Assembly: GCA_034439735.1 (NCBI GenBank)
Contig: JAWXAX010000278.1
Location: 1-38,106 of the forward strand
Reading direction: 5' to 3'
DNA length: 38,106 nt
Source: Rhodothermales bacterium
GTDB taxonomy: Bacteria > Bacteroidota > Rhodothermia > Rhodothermales > JAHQVL01
Position numbers and translations under genes: made by a program. A model generated the notes under the pieces. It was not told the origin of the DNA and did not search any database. It worked only from the letters and a program-made list of their open reading frames with translations. Positions 24,877 through 33,500 of this stretch are shown piece after piece; the first letter of the stretch is position 1, and each line of letters starts with the position of its first letter.

Positions 24877-25656
24877 ATGAATCGACGAGACTTCGTAGCC
24901 GCCGCCGGCCTGGCGCCCCTCGCCGCCGTGCCCGGATTCGCCTCCGCCCCCGCGGCCGGCAACCAGTATTTTGAGCTCCGCCACTACCAGCCGCTCGTCG
25001 GCCCGGGCCGGCAGCGGCTTGAGAACTTCCTGAAGGACGTGGCCATCCCCGCCTGGAACCGGCACGGCATCCCGGCCGTCGGCGTGTTCAGCGTGGTGCA
25101 TGGCCCGAACGTGCCGTCGCTGTATCTCCTCCTCACGCACGACTCGCTCGAATCCGCCGCGACACTAACGGCCCGCCTCGCAAAGGACACCGCGTACCAG
25201 GAGGCCGGCGCCGACTTCCTGAGCCCCCCGCTCGGCAGCCCGGGGTTCGTCCGCTTCGAGAGCTCCCTCAGCCGCGCGTTCGACTCGATTCCGAAGCTCG
25301 AAATCCCCGCCGAAACCGCCGGCAATCAGCCACGCATTTTCGAACTCCGCATCTACGAGAGCCACAGCGAAACCGCCGCGCGGCGGAAGGTCGAGATGTT
25401 CGACGCGGGCGAAATCCCCATCTTCCGCGACACCGGTCTCAACCCGGTCTGGTTCGGGGAGACGATCGCCGGCGGCCTGATGCCCAATCTGACCTACATG
25501 ATTTCCTTCAAGGACCTCGCCGCCCACGCCGCCGCATGGGACGCGTTCCGGGCCCACCCCGACTGGAAGACGCTCAGCGCCGACCCCTACTACAAGGACA
25601 CGGTGTCGAACATCTCGTCCTACATCCTACGCCCGACAGCGTATTCGCAGATTTGA
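24877..25656 (+). CDS. NIPSNAP-family protein with Tat-type signal
   Basis: A 259-residue protein beginning MNRRDFVAAAGLAPLAAV, a twin-arginine export signal. Two ferredoxin-like NIPSNAP repeats follow: one begins YFELRHYQPLVGPGRQRLEN (about 30-130), the other IFELRIYESHSETAARRKVE (about 150-259) and ends WKTLSADPYYKDTVSNISSYI. Such exported NIPSNAP proteins occur widely in Bacteroidota and Planctomycetota, often near secreted oxidoreductases, but have no assigned reaction. I used ATG 24877 because the in-frame TTG at 24859 lies in a word-repeat tract. It is 85 nt upstream of the DUF1080 gene and likely cotranscribed. Confidence 0.88.
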   Translation: MNRRDFVAAAGLAPLAAVPGFASAPAAGNQYFELRHYQPLVGPGRQRLENFLKDVAIPAWNRHGIPAVGVFSVVHGPNVPSLYLLLTHDSLESAATLTARLAKDTAYQEAGADFLSPPLGSPGFVRFESSLSRAFDSIPKLEIPAETAGNQPRIFELRIYESHSETAARRKVEMFDAGEIPIFRDTGLNPVWFGETIAGGLMPNLTYMISFKDLAAHAAAWDAFRAHPDWKTLSADPYYKDTVSNISSYILRPTAYSQI

Positions 25657-25742
25657 CGCGGGCATTCGACGGCGTCGTACGGCCACCCCAAGGCGTGGCC
25701 CTTCATGGCGCCACCCAACATCCATAAACCATCAACCCGATC

Positions 25743-26789
25743 ATGAAAACAACCCTTTACAGCCTCGCGCTTACCCTCGCGCTGGCGATGCCCGCCCTCG
25801 CCCAGCAACACGACATGCACGGTATGGCCGGCATGGAAGAAATGCACAAGATGCACGGCTACATGGGCCGGTGGACGCTGGACATCCCCGGCGGCGCCGG
25901 CTGGTTGAACGTGCACCACGAAAAAGGCTATCTGGATGCCGAGCTGCTCTGGATGGGCGGCAGCGTATTGCCCGTCGCCAGTGCGTATGAGGAGCACGGC
26001 AAACTGGTCGTCACCCGCGTCGGCAACGTCGTGAAAGAGAACGATGGGATGGACAAAGCCGTTCGCACCCACCAGGTGACGGACCGGTTCGAGTTTGTCC
26101 TGGGCGCAAACGAGCTAGTCGGCACCGCCTATTTTCCGGCGGACAACGGACTGAGCACGCAGGTCGTCCGCTTCACCGGCACGCGGCTGGCGGCCCTGCC
26201 GGCGGCGCCCGACCTCGCGAAGGCCCAGAAAGGCACGCCGATCACCCTGTTTAACGGAAAGGACCTCAGCGGCTGGAAGTTGATCAACCCCGAGCAGAAA
26301 AACGGCTTCAAGGTCGAAAACGGTCTGCTCATCAACGACCCCGTGCAGCCGGCCAACGACCCACACGCGTACAGCTACGGCAACCTGCGCACCGAGCAGG
26401 AATTCGAGGACTTTAATCTCAAACTGGAGGTCAACATCCCCGCCGGCAGCAACAGCGGCGTGTACCTCCGCGGCCTGTATGAAATCCAGGTCGTGGACAG
26501 CTACGGTAAGGATCTCGACTCCCACAACATGGGCGGGCTGTATAGCCGCGTCACCCCGGCGGAAGCGGCCGAAAAGCCGGCCGGCGAGTGGCAGACGATG
26601 GACATCACGCTGTACCAGCAGCACGTGACGGTGCTCCTGAACGGCAAGAAGATCCTCGACAACGCCCCCGTACTGGGCGTCACCGGCGGCGCGATGCAGG
26701 CCGACATGTCGAAGCCCGGCCCTATCTACCTTCAGGGCGACCACGGGACGGTCATGTACCGGAATATGGTGCTCACGCCGCTGAAGTAG
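25743..26789 (+). CDS. Secreted DUF1080 (3-keto-disaccharide hydrolase-like) protein
   Basis: A 348-residue exported protein with signal peptide (MPALAQ, about residue 20). A Met/His-rich stretch follows (HDMHGMAGMEEMHKMHGY), which could bind copper or another soft metal. Residues about 45-150 form an extra beta-rich domain. Residues about 160-347 form a DUF1080 concanavalin-like domain: ITLFNGKDLSGWKL, GNLRTEQEFEDFNLKLEVNI, NSGVYLRGLYEIQVVDSYG, PIYLQGDHGTVMYRNMVLTPL. Some members hydrolyse 3-keto-glycosides produced by sugar 3-dehydrogenases; others are only structural. Its stop codon touches the left end of the inverted repeat element at 26789. Confidence 0.87.
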   Translation: MKTTLYSLALTLALAMPALAQQHDMHGMAGMEEMHKMHGYMGRWTLDIPGGAGWLNVHHEKGYLDAELLWMGGSVLPVASAYEEHGKLVVTRVGNVVKENDGMDKAVRTHQVTDRFEFVLGANELVGTAYFPADNGLSTQVVRFTGTRLAALPAAPDLAKAQKGTPITLFNGKDLSGWKLINPEQKNGFKVENGLLINDPVQPANDPHAYSYGNLRTEQEFEDFNLKLEVNIPAGSNSGVYLRGLYEIQVVDSYGKDLDSHNMGGLYSRVTPAEAAEKPAGEWQTMDITLYQQHVTVLLNGKKILDNAPVLGVTGGAMQADMSKPGPIYLQGDHGTVMYRNMVLTPLK

Positions 26790-27004
26790 GTTTAATGTTC
26801 GGGGTTTAAGGTTCAAAGGGGTTTTTATACCTTGAGAAACTGTTGGGATTTCCACAATCTAAGGCATCGTCATCCCCGCGAAGGCGGGGATCCAGCCATC
26901 TGACTGGCATTTTTCTGGGTCCCCGCCTGCGCGGGGATGACTTGCTCCTTATGAAATACACAAATCTCAACAGTCTCTGAACCTTAAACCCCGAACATTA
27001 AACC
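26789..27004. repeat. Nested imperfect palindrome filling the DUF1080-deacetylase gap
   Basis: Outer arms at 26789-26815 and 26978-27004 are exact reverse complements over 27 bp. Inside are GAGAAACTGTTGGGATTT (from 26834) and AAATCTCAACAGTCTC (26962-26977), partly complementary. Inner arms at 26869-26895 and 26915-26941 match over 25 of 27 bp and each begins or ends with GTCATCCCCGCG. The element starts on the last base of the DUF1080 stop codon and ends 9 nt before the deacetylase ATG. Confidence 0.9.
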
Positions 27005-27013
27005 ATTCCTATC

Positions 27014-27808
27014 ATGCGACTCTTCCTTTTTATTGTCACGCTGACACTGATCGTTCAGACCAGCAGCGCGCAACCCGCTCGCCCGCGCATCGCGTGGCCG
27101 GATGGGGTTCAGGCGGCGGTCAGCCTGTCGTTCGACGACGCGCGGCATAGCCAGGTGGACGTTGGGACGGCCGTGCTCGATCGGCATGGGGTGAAGGCGA
27201 CGTTTTACCTGGTCCCGAGCCGGGCGGCGGAGCGGTTGGAGGGATGGAAGGCGGCGGTGGCGGCCGGCCACGAGATGGGCAACCACTCGATCAACCACCC
27301 CTGCACGGGAAACTTCGTCTGGATCGGCGACAACGCCAACGAGGCGTACACGATGGACCGGATGCGAGATGAATTGGTGGAGGCGAGCCGGCAGATCGAG
27401 GCGATGCTCGGCGTGGCGCCGGTGTCGTTCGCCTATCCGTGTGGGATGACGTTTATCGGGCGCGGGGCGTCCACGCAGAGCTACGTCCCCCTTATCGACG
27501 AACTCTTCCTCACCGGCCGCGGCTGGTTGGACGAAGGCCCGAACGACCCGCTCTTCGCCGACATGGCGCAGCTGTTGGGTCAGGAGATGGACGGGAAGGA
27601 CTTCAGCCAGATCGAGACGCTGATCGATTTCGCGAAGTCTCACAACAGCTGGGTGGTGCTCGCCGGCCACGAGATCGGCACGGGTGGCAACCAGACCACC
27701 CAAATTCCGATGCTGGAAGAGCTGATGGCCTACGCCGCGGATCCGGCGAACGGGGTCTGGCTGGCGCCTGTCGGGGAGGTGGCGCGGTATATCGAGAGCC
27801 GGCGGTAA
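27014..27808 (+). CDS. Secreted polysaccharide deacetylase (NodB domain)
   Basis: A 264-residue exported protein with a signal peptide ending SSAQP. The NodB catalytic set is visible: SFDDA (Asp41 base, Asp42 metal) and MGNHSINHP (His91 and His95 metal ligands). A later VVLAGHEIGTGG segment supplies the usual C-terminal histidine motif. It should remove acetyl (or related acyl) groups from N-acetyl-hexosamine polymers such as peptidoglycan or a biofilm polysaccharide. It is transcribed in the same direction as the DUF1080 gene but is separated from it by a 224-bp gap taken up by the inverted repeat. Confidence 0.9.
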   Translation: MRLFLFIVTLTLIVQTSSAQPARPRIAWPDGVQAAVSLSFDDARHSQVDVGTAVLDRHGVKATFYLVPSRAAERLEGWKAAVAAGHEMGNHSINHPCTGNFVWIGDNANEAYTMDRMRDELVEASRQIEAMLGVAPVSFAYPCGMTFIGRGASTQSYVPLIDELFLTGRGWLDEGPNDPLFADMAQLLGQEMDGKDFSQIETLIDFAKSHNSWVVLAGHEIGTGGNQTTQIPMLEELMAYAADPANGVWLAPVGEVARYIESRR

Positions 27809-27853
27809 GGGCTTAGCGCTACGAGGTGCCGAGTCGACTGCCGCTTTTCCGTA

Positions 27854-28456
27854 TTATTTGCGCCTTTCGGCCCACCGCAACGGGTTGTATTCGATGTACC
27901 GGCGAACGCGATTCAACCCGTCATGATCGCGGATGATGGATTCGTAATAATCCCGTTGCCATACCGGTTCGCCCGGGGTTCCGCGCAGGATATTGATGCG
28001 ACGTGCCGAAAATGTTTTCCATGCCCGCATGATTTCAGACAGGCCGTGGCGCCGGGGGGCGGCGTCCGTTGGTGGTGGCGTTGGGGTCGGACCGGGCAAT
28101 GACGTGTCCGGACGGGCGGTTGGGGCGGTTGTAGCGGGTTTTAAACCCGCCCCTACGGGGCCACCGCCATCGGCGCGGCCATTGCCATACCCCAACAATT
28201 GCACAATGCCATGCGCATGGTCCGGCATGACGACAAATGCATCCAACCGGACGTGCGGATAATGCCGCGGCAGATCATACCACGCATCCGCGACAGCCTG
28301 GCCCAGGGCATTCAGCCGCATCTGACCCTTTTCAATCCGCCCCAATCGAATGCGTTTGTCACACATACAAACAGTTACGAAATACCACCCTGGCCTGCTG
28401 TAGTCGTATCCCTTCAGCCTGATCGATCGTCGATGATGCTTACGGGGATCGAACAT
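27854..28456 (-). CDS. REP-associated tyrosine transposase (RAYT, Y1/HUH superfamily)
   Basis: A 200-residue HUH-type single-strand DNA nuclease related to IS200/IS605 TnpA. It begins MFDPRKHHRRSIRLKGYDYS, typical of one RAYT group, and carries the metal motif HAH (His80, Ala81, His82, in VVMPDHAHGIVQL) and the catalytic tyrosine in WQRDYYESIIRDHDGL (Tyr170 or Tyr171), ending RRYIEYNPLRW. RAYTs process and spread REP palindromes. Residues about 98-136 (GPVGAGLKPATTAPTARPD and a Pro/Thr tail) are an insertion not needed by the fold; its DNA is a REP-like palindrome. The ATG lies 3 nt after the stop of the upstream 633-residue gene. Confidence 0.88.
   Translation of the reverse strand: MFDPRKHHRRSIRLKGYDYSRPGWYFVTVCMCDKRIRLGRIEKGQMRLNALGQAVADAWYDLPRHYPHVRLDAFVVMPDHAHGIVQLLGYGNGRADGGGPVGAGLKPATTAPTARPDTSLPGPTPTPPPTDAAPRRHGLSEIMRAWKTFSARRINILRGTPGEPVWQRDYYESIIRDHDGLNRVRRYIEYNPLRWAERRK
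28131..28156. repeat. REP-like palindrome inside the RAYT coding sequence
   Basis: GTAGCGGGTTTTAAACCCGC runs into CCCTAC: GCGGGTTT (28134-28141) pairs perfectly with AAACCCGC (28143-28150) around one T, and GTAG/CTAC flank it. It is translated as GAGLKPATT-type residues between the HUH motif and the catalytic tyrosine of the transposase. Confidence 0.8.
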
Positions 28457-28459
28457 GCC

Positions 28460-30361
28460 TCATTCCTCGGGTGGCGACTCTTCGAAGGGCGTCTCCACCA
28501 CCCGGTCGAACGCCAGGCCGCTGGCGCCCTCGCCCCTGCCGGTCTGTTTCCGGGCGCCGAACCAGGTGACAACCTTTCCGCCGTACCACCGGGTTCGCTG
28601 GAACGCCTGGGTCATGCGCACGCCGGCTCGCGGCACCTCCTCCTCGTGGATGAAATACGGCAACGAGGCGTCCAATCCCTCGCGCAATAACAGGCTACGG
28701 GGTTCGATCTTCACGGGGGGGAGGCTCGCCGGCGCATCCTGCAGCACCCGTGGCAACGCGGCGCGTTGGAGCTGGATCTCGCGGTTGCTGCCCGGGACGT
28801 GCACGGGGATAAACGGTATCCAGTGTTCGGGCACGGTGTTCATCACCTCGTAGCGGATCGGGGCCTGGTACTCGATGTCGTCCGGCACGATCTCCCCCCC
28901 TTCCAGGCCCTGCCGCAGCAGACGCTGGTGGAACGCGCGGGTCTCGTAGCCGGCTTCGTTGCCGGCGCCCGACCCACCCGACGCCATCGGGATCCGCTTC
29001 TCCACCCCCCACACCATGTTGGCCATCTCGTCGCGGATAAGCAGCACGTCTTCCAGCGGCGGGCCCTCCTGCACTTTCGGGACGGTGGGCAGCAGGAGCA
29101 GACTCGTGTCCGCCGCGGCATCGTTCAGGCCGCGTTTGCTGACGGTGTACATCGCCCAACGCTGCCAGGCGTCGTCCGGGCCCTGGCCGGCGGGCTCCAC
29201 CCACGTCCGTTCGCCGAACACGTTGGTCACGGCCATCCCGCGGACAGTGGCGATGCTGCCGGCGGGCAGGGCGTGCGGGAGCAGAAACCAGTCGTTTGCA
29301 TACACGAGCCCGAACTCCATAAACAGCAGCTTACCGAGGTCGGTCGTGTCCGGCGCGATATCACCGAAGTTGGTCTTCCGGTCCTCGAACGCCCACCAGC
29401 GGGTGTTCGGCATCCCATCGTACGTCACCTGGACGGGCACAAACGACTGGGTGGTGGACGGCGGCGGCACACCGGCCGGCGGCGGCACGGGCGCCTCGCC
29501 GTCGATGGTCTTGAGCGCGGGATCGACATCGACGCTGTACCAGTCCAGCCGGCCCTGGTAGTATTCCTCGGCCGTGTACACCTTCTCGGCTCCGCCCTCC
29601 GGCGCCGAGCAGGAAAACTGGTATTCGAGATAACTCGGCTTCCAGGCGTTTTCCTCGGGCTCGTCGGGCTGGAAGTACAGGGCCTCGAACCAGGCGACGA
29701 AACGCGCCGCGAGGGCCGGCAACGCCGCGGCCTCGGAGGGGGATGGCGGGATCGGGAGATTGGCGCCCGAGTCGCCGCCAGCCTTCAGGTGCTGGTAGAA
29801 CCGGTACCCATCCATGGCCCGCTCGCCGGCGACGGCGGACACCTGCTGCCACGTCTGCCGATGGGCGACGACTCCCGCCTGGGCCGGGTCGGTCGGATCG
29901 GGGACGGCGATCCCGTAGGCTGTCCTGTACCCGGCGGCCAGCCCGATGCTGGCCTTTTTGAGCATCTTCCCCCACTGCCGGCCCATCGCGAGGCGGATGT
30001 CGAGGGCTACGAACTGGTCACCCACCTGGAACGGCAGCGGCCGTTGCTCCACCTGCGCCTCTATCGGGACCTCCTCCATGAACGGACGCGCCGGATGCTC
30101 CGCCGCCCTGTACCGGGTGAGCCGGGTGGTGGCCATATGGATTTTAGTGAAGATGGGCGAGCCGGCGTCGTCCCCCTGGAATTCGCCGAGTTGCCACTGG
30201 CGCGTGAGCATCCACAGCGGGTCGCGGATTTCCGCCTGGAGCGCTCGATCAAACTGGTCGGACCGCGGCCGTGCCTCCAGCCGGTTCCACAGGGTGACGG
30301 TGGGAAGCAACCGCTCCTCCAGCGCCAGCTCCATGTTTTCGATAGGGATGTATTCGAGCAT
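28460..30361 (-). CDS. Uncharacterised 633-residue protein, third gene of large-protein trio
   Basis: No signal peptide or transmembrane helix is seen, so it is probably cytoplasmic. I do not recognise a characterised family. Distinct stretches are LWMLTRQWQLGEFQGDDAG (49-67), RTWVEPAGQGPDDAWQRW (about 395-412), and DEMANMVWGVEKRIPMASGG (about 444-463). The mid-part is rich in Trp, Tyr and acidic residues, and the C-terminus is ESPPEE. The motif LWMLxRQWQLGEFxGxDAGSP looks strongly conserved in style, suggesting a real family of unknown function; I recall similar hypothetical proteins from several phyla but cannot name a domain. It is on the same strand as the 1875-residue gene, 217 nt downstream of it. 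The start ATG at 30361 has only a weak ribosome site; ATG 30334 is an alternative. Confidence 0.8.
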   Translation of the reverse strand: MLEYIPIENMELALEERLLPTVTLWNRLEARPRSDQFDRALQAEIRDPLWMLTRQWQLGEFQGDDAGSPIFTKIHMATTRLTRYRAAEHPARPFMEEVPIEAQVEQRPLPFQVGDQFVALDIRLAMGRQWGKMLKKASIGLAAGYRTAYGIAVPDPTDPAQAGVVAHRQTWQQVSAVAGERAMDGYRFYQHLKAGGDSGANLPIPPSPSEAAALPALAARFVAWFEALYFQPDEPEENAWKPSYLEYQFSCSAPEGGAEKVYTAEEYYQGRLDWYSVDVDPALKTIDGEAPVPPPAGVPPPSTTQSFVPVQVTYDGMPNTRWWAFEDRKTNFGDIAPDTTDLGKLLFMEFGLVYANDWFLLPHALPAGSIATVRGMAVTNVFGERTWVEPAGQGPDDAWQRWAMYTVSKRGLNDAAADTSLLLLPTVPKVQEGPPLEDVLLIRDEMANMVWGVEKRIPMASGGSGAGNEAGYETRAFHQRLLRQGLEGGEIVPDDIEYQAPIRYEVMNTVPEHWIPFIPVHVPGSNREIQLQRAALPRVLQDAPASLPPVKIEPRSLLLREGLDASLPYFIHEEEVPRAGVRMTQAFQRTRWYGGKVVTWFGARKQTGRGEGASGLAFDRVVETPFEESPPEE

Positions 30362-30395
30362 CTTGGTTGCAGGTTGTATTTGTAGTATTTGTAGG

Positions 30396-30580
30396 CCGGG
30401 TTAGGCCGAAGGCCGTAACCCGGTGGGTGGAGGCCTCTCCGCTCCGCCCCGATACATCGGGCCGCCGGTCGAGGTGACAATACATTACGAAGGCCGTAAC
30501 CCGGCGGGCATCGATGCCACGTTGATGGAGGCCTCTCCGCCCCGCCCCGATACATCGGGCCGCCGGTCGAGATGGCAATT
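30396..30580. repeat. Hairpin and direct repeats between the 1875- and 633-residue genes
   Basis: A near-perfect hairpin (CCGGGTTA-GGCC, GAA loop, GGCC-G-TAACCCGG) lies at 30396-30423. A repeat unit beginning CGAAGGCCGTAACCCGG occurs at 30407-30482 and 30488-30580; the second copy has a 17-bp insert. Each copy carries the palindrome CCCGATACATCGGG (30448-30461 and 30546-30559). The second copy ends on the stop codon of the 1875-residue gene. Confidence 0.85.
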
Positions 30581-33500
30581 AAATTGTATTGAACAATTGG
30601 TTATTCATCGCCAGGTTGAGCATGATGGTAATCGGATGCCGTGTGGAGGCCATGATGGCGGCCGGCAGGAAAGCGGCATAGGCGGACTCGTCCACCTGCG
30701 CCGGCTCCACCGCCCGCAGCCGCGCCTCGTCCATGGTTTCGCGAATGGAGTCGACGAGGTCGTTCCAGGTCCAGCCCCCATTAAACGCCGGCGACAGGGC
30801 CAGCAGGATCGTCTGCGGCGGCTCGCTGTTGGGACGGTCGTAGTGGAACGTGAGTCCGGTGGTCTCCTCCTTCGCCGGCACTACCTCGGTCCATTCATCG
30901 ACTAGCAGCCCACACTGGGCGGCGTTCCGGTCGAAATCCACCGAAAAATGGGCCGTATAGAGCAATCGATCCCCCACAAAATCATAGTCGTCCGGGAATG
31001 GCAGCGCCACCCAGCGGTCGTCCGCGCGGTAGGGTAGCTGGAGCGGCGTGAGCGTGAGCTCGAGCCGGCCGAACGCCTCGGCCAGGACGGACGCCTGCTC
31101 CCAGTGCCCCATCTTTTCGCGGACGCGGGCGACCCCGTAGAGCCAGTCGTCGACGGGGAAGTCGAGGTCCGGGCCGGCGGGGTCGGTGAGATGGGTGAGG
31201 AGTATATCCCGATCAGACCAGGCGTTGAGTATCTCGTCGGCCTGGTCGGGGCCGAGGGTGAACTCGGGCACGATCTTAAAATCTTCCCCGAACAGCGCCT
31301 TGCCGGCGCGCACCCGGGCGTTGGCGGCCCGGGCGGGATCGGCTTCGGCGGCGGCCTCGTCGAGCGCGGCGTGGGCCAGCGCGATGCGGCGGGTGACGGC
31401 CGCCCCGAGGGCGTCGATGCGGATGCGCAGCTCCTGCGCGAATCGGATGATGGCGTCTTCCTCGCTGGCGACGTCGATGGTTTCGATGTCGAACGCATCG
31501 ACCGGGAGCAGCGCCGCGATGGCCGCAGCGAGGCCGCCAACGGTAACGGGCGGAGCCTCGCGCAGCGCCAGGAAGGCCGCGTGGCGCGTGTCGAAGGCCG
31601 CGCGTTTTGGGGCGAGGGCCGCTGCGTAGTCCGCTCGGGTCGCCGGCTCGGGCACGGTGTAGTCGGTGGCGATCTGCGCCTCGGCCTGGCGCATGAAGGT
31701 GACGCCTTCGGCCTCGCTGGTGGCGACGGCGGCGGCATCCATCTTCGCGATGTGGGCGGTGAGCCTGCCATCCCACCGGATCAGCAGCGTATCGAGCAGG
31801 GCGAGGAATGCGGCGAAGCGTGTTTTCCGGCCGTCGTACACGAACCCCGGGGCGGCCTGCGTCATCCCAAACCAGACGGCCTGGCCGGCGAGCAGGTTAA
31901 ACCGGCCGGCCCAGATGTCGACCTCCGCGAGGATAGCGGTGCGGTTTGCGACGGGATCCGCGAGCGCGGCGTCGACATCGGTGAGAAGCTTGACGAGGTC
32001 GTCGCCGGCGGAGGCGATGAGTCCTTCGAGCCGGGCGAGCGGGCCGGTGATCCGGACTTCATTCACCGCCACCGTTTTGGCCGCCTCCTGCGTGGCCTCG
32101 TTGACGAGGGCGATGTCGGTCGCGACGAGTGGGCGGGAGCGGAGGACGACCGCGCGCAGGTGCCTCAGCAGCGCCGCGACCTCAAAAAACGAGTACCGCG
32201 CGCCCGAGGGCCGGCGGGTGTAATCCACCGCCACGGCCACGTCCGGGCGCAACACCCGGGAGCCGACGACAAACTGCACCACCCGGTCGTCCAACTCAGC
32301 CATGGCCTGTTCGAGGTCGGTATTCACGACAAACAAGAGGTCGATGGGCTGGAGGCCCAGCTGCGCCTGGGTGACCTCAACGGTGTGATCCACGCCGGCG
32401 GGGTCGGTGTACGCCGCGTGGCACACGACCGTTGAAGGATCCGGCAAGAGCCCGTTCATCCAGGTATTCACCGCCGGCTCGGCCTCGGCGCGGGGGCTGA
32501 CAAGCAGGGCATTCGGGGAGACGGTGCCGTCGAGGCCGGCCGGCAGGTGAATCCCCACCCGATGCAACAGCGTGAGGCCGCTGCGGGGGGTCTGGACCAC
32601 CTGCGGCTCGGGCGGGAAGGTGCCCCGAGCGTAGGCGTCGAGCGCGGCTCCCGTGCGGGTGTAGTTGCCCTGGACAGCCTGGTAGACGCCCTCGGCCATG
32701 GCGAGGTCGGCCACGGCGTCGTGGATGTCCAGCATCCGATTGACCTCTTCATCGACGGCGGCGAGGGCGCCGGCGGGGTCCGCCACGCCCAGGTCGGCCA
32801 TCGTCGGCAAAGCCTTCCCGAACGGGTAATTCGCCTGGCCCGTCGTGCGGATGTGGTCGGCCAGCGCGAGCCCGTCAAGCACGTTGCGGGCTTCGATAGC
32901 CTCGATGGCGTCGTCGTCGGCCGACTGCGTGTCCGAGATCCGGTCCGCCACCAGCGGGAAGGCTTTGCGCAGGGTGTAGATGACAATGTCGATTTCCACC
33001 TCATGCCGGTCGTGCAGGCCGCGCTCGAGCTGATAACCCAGCAGGGCGCCGAGCGTCTGCCCGTTCCGGATGCCTTCGATGACGCCAAGCGCCACCCGAA
33101 CGCGGGCCGACGAGAGGTTGACCTTCAGGGCGTCCGGCGCGTCGGACGTGGCGTTGGCGAGGTAGCCATTGCGCAGGACGGCCGCGGCAATGGCGTGGTT
33201 GATGGACGGGGCATGGATGAACCCGCCGTTGGTGCTGTCGCGGACGAGGACGGGCTCTTCCGCCGGCTTGAACACGTCCGTCAACTCGGCATCGAGTTCG
33301 ACGGGAGTGAGGACTTTGTTTTCGGAGCGGACGTTTTCGAGGTACCCGAACGCGCCCACGTACACGCCCCGCCGCACGGGTCCATCGTCCTGCGCGCGGT
33401 ACCGCATGGAGGCGATCTGGTAGTGCAGCAGTCCCCATCGCCAGGCGTCGAGGCGATACGAAACGAGGTCGAGGTGTTCGGCAAAGGCGCGCTCCAGCCG

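Noticed and set aside
28766-30385. 539-codon open frame on the + strand
   Set aside because: Antisense to the 633-residue gene; it is Arg/Gly/His/Val-rich with no family-like motif, typical of a GC-rich shadow.
30249-30578. 109-codon frame on the - strand between the large genes
   Set aside because: It is read out of the direct repeats and runs into the 633-residue gene in another frame; the repeated peptide reflects repeat DNA, not a protein.
31104-32435. 443-codon open frame on the + strand
   Set aside because: Antisense to the 1875-residue gene; composition is a Gly/Glu/Asp/Arg shadow without motifs.
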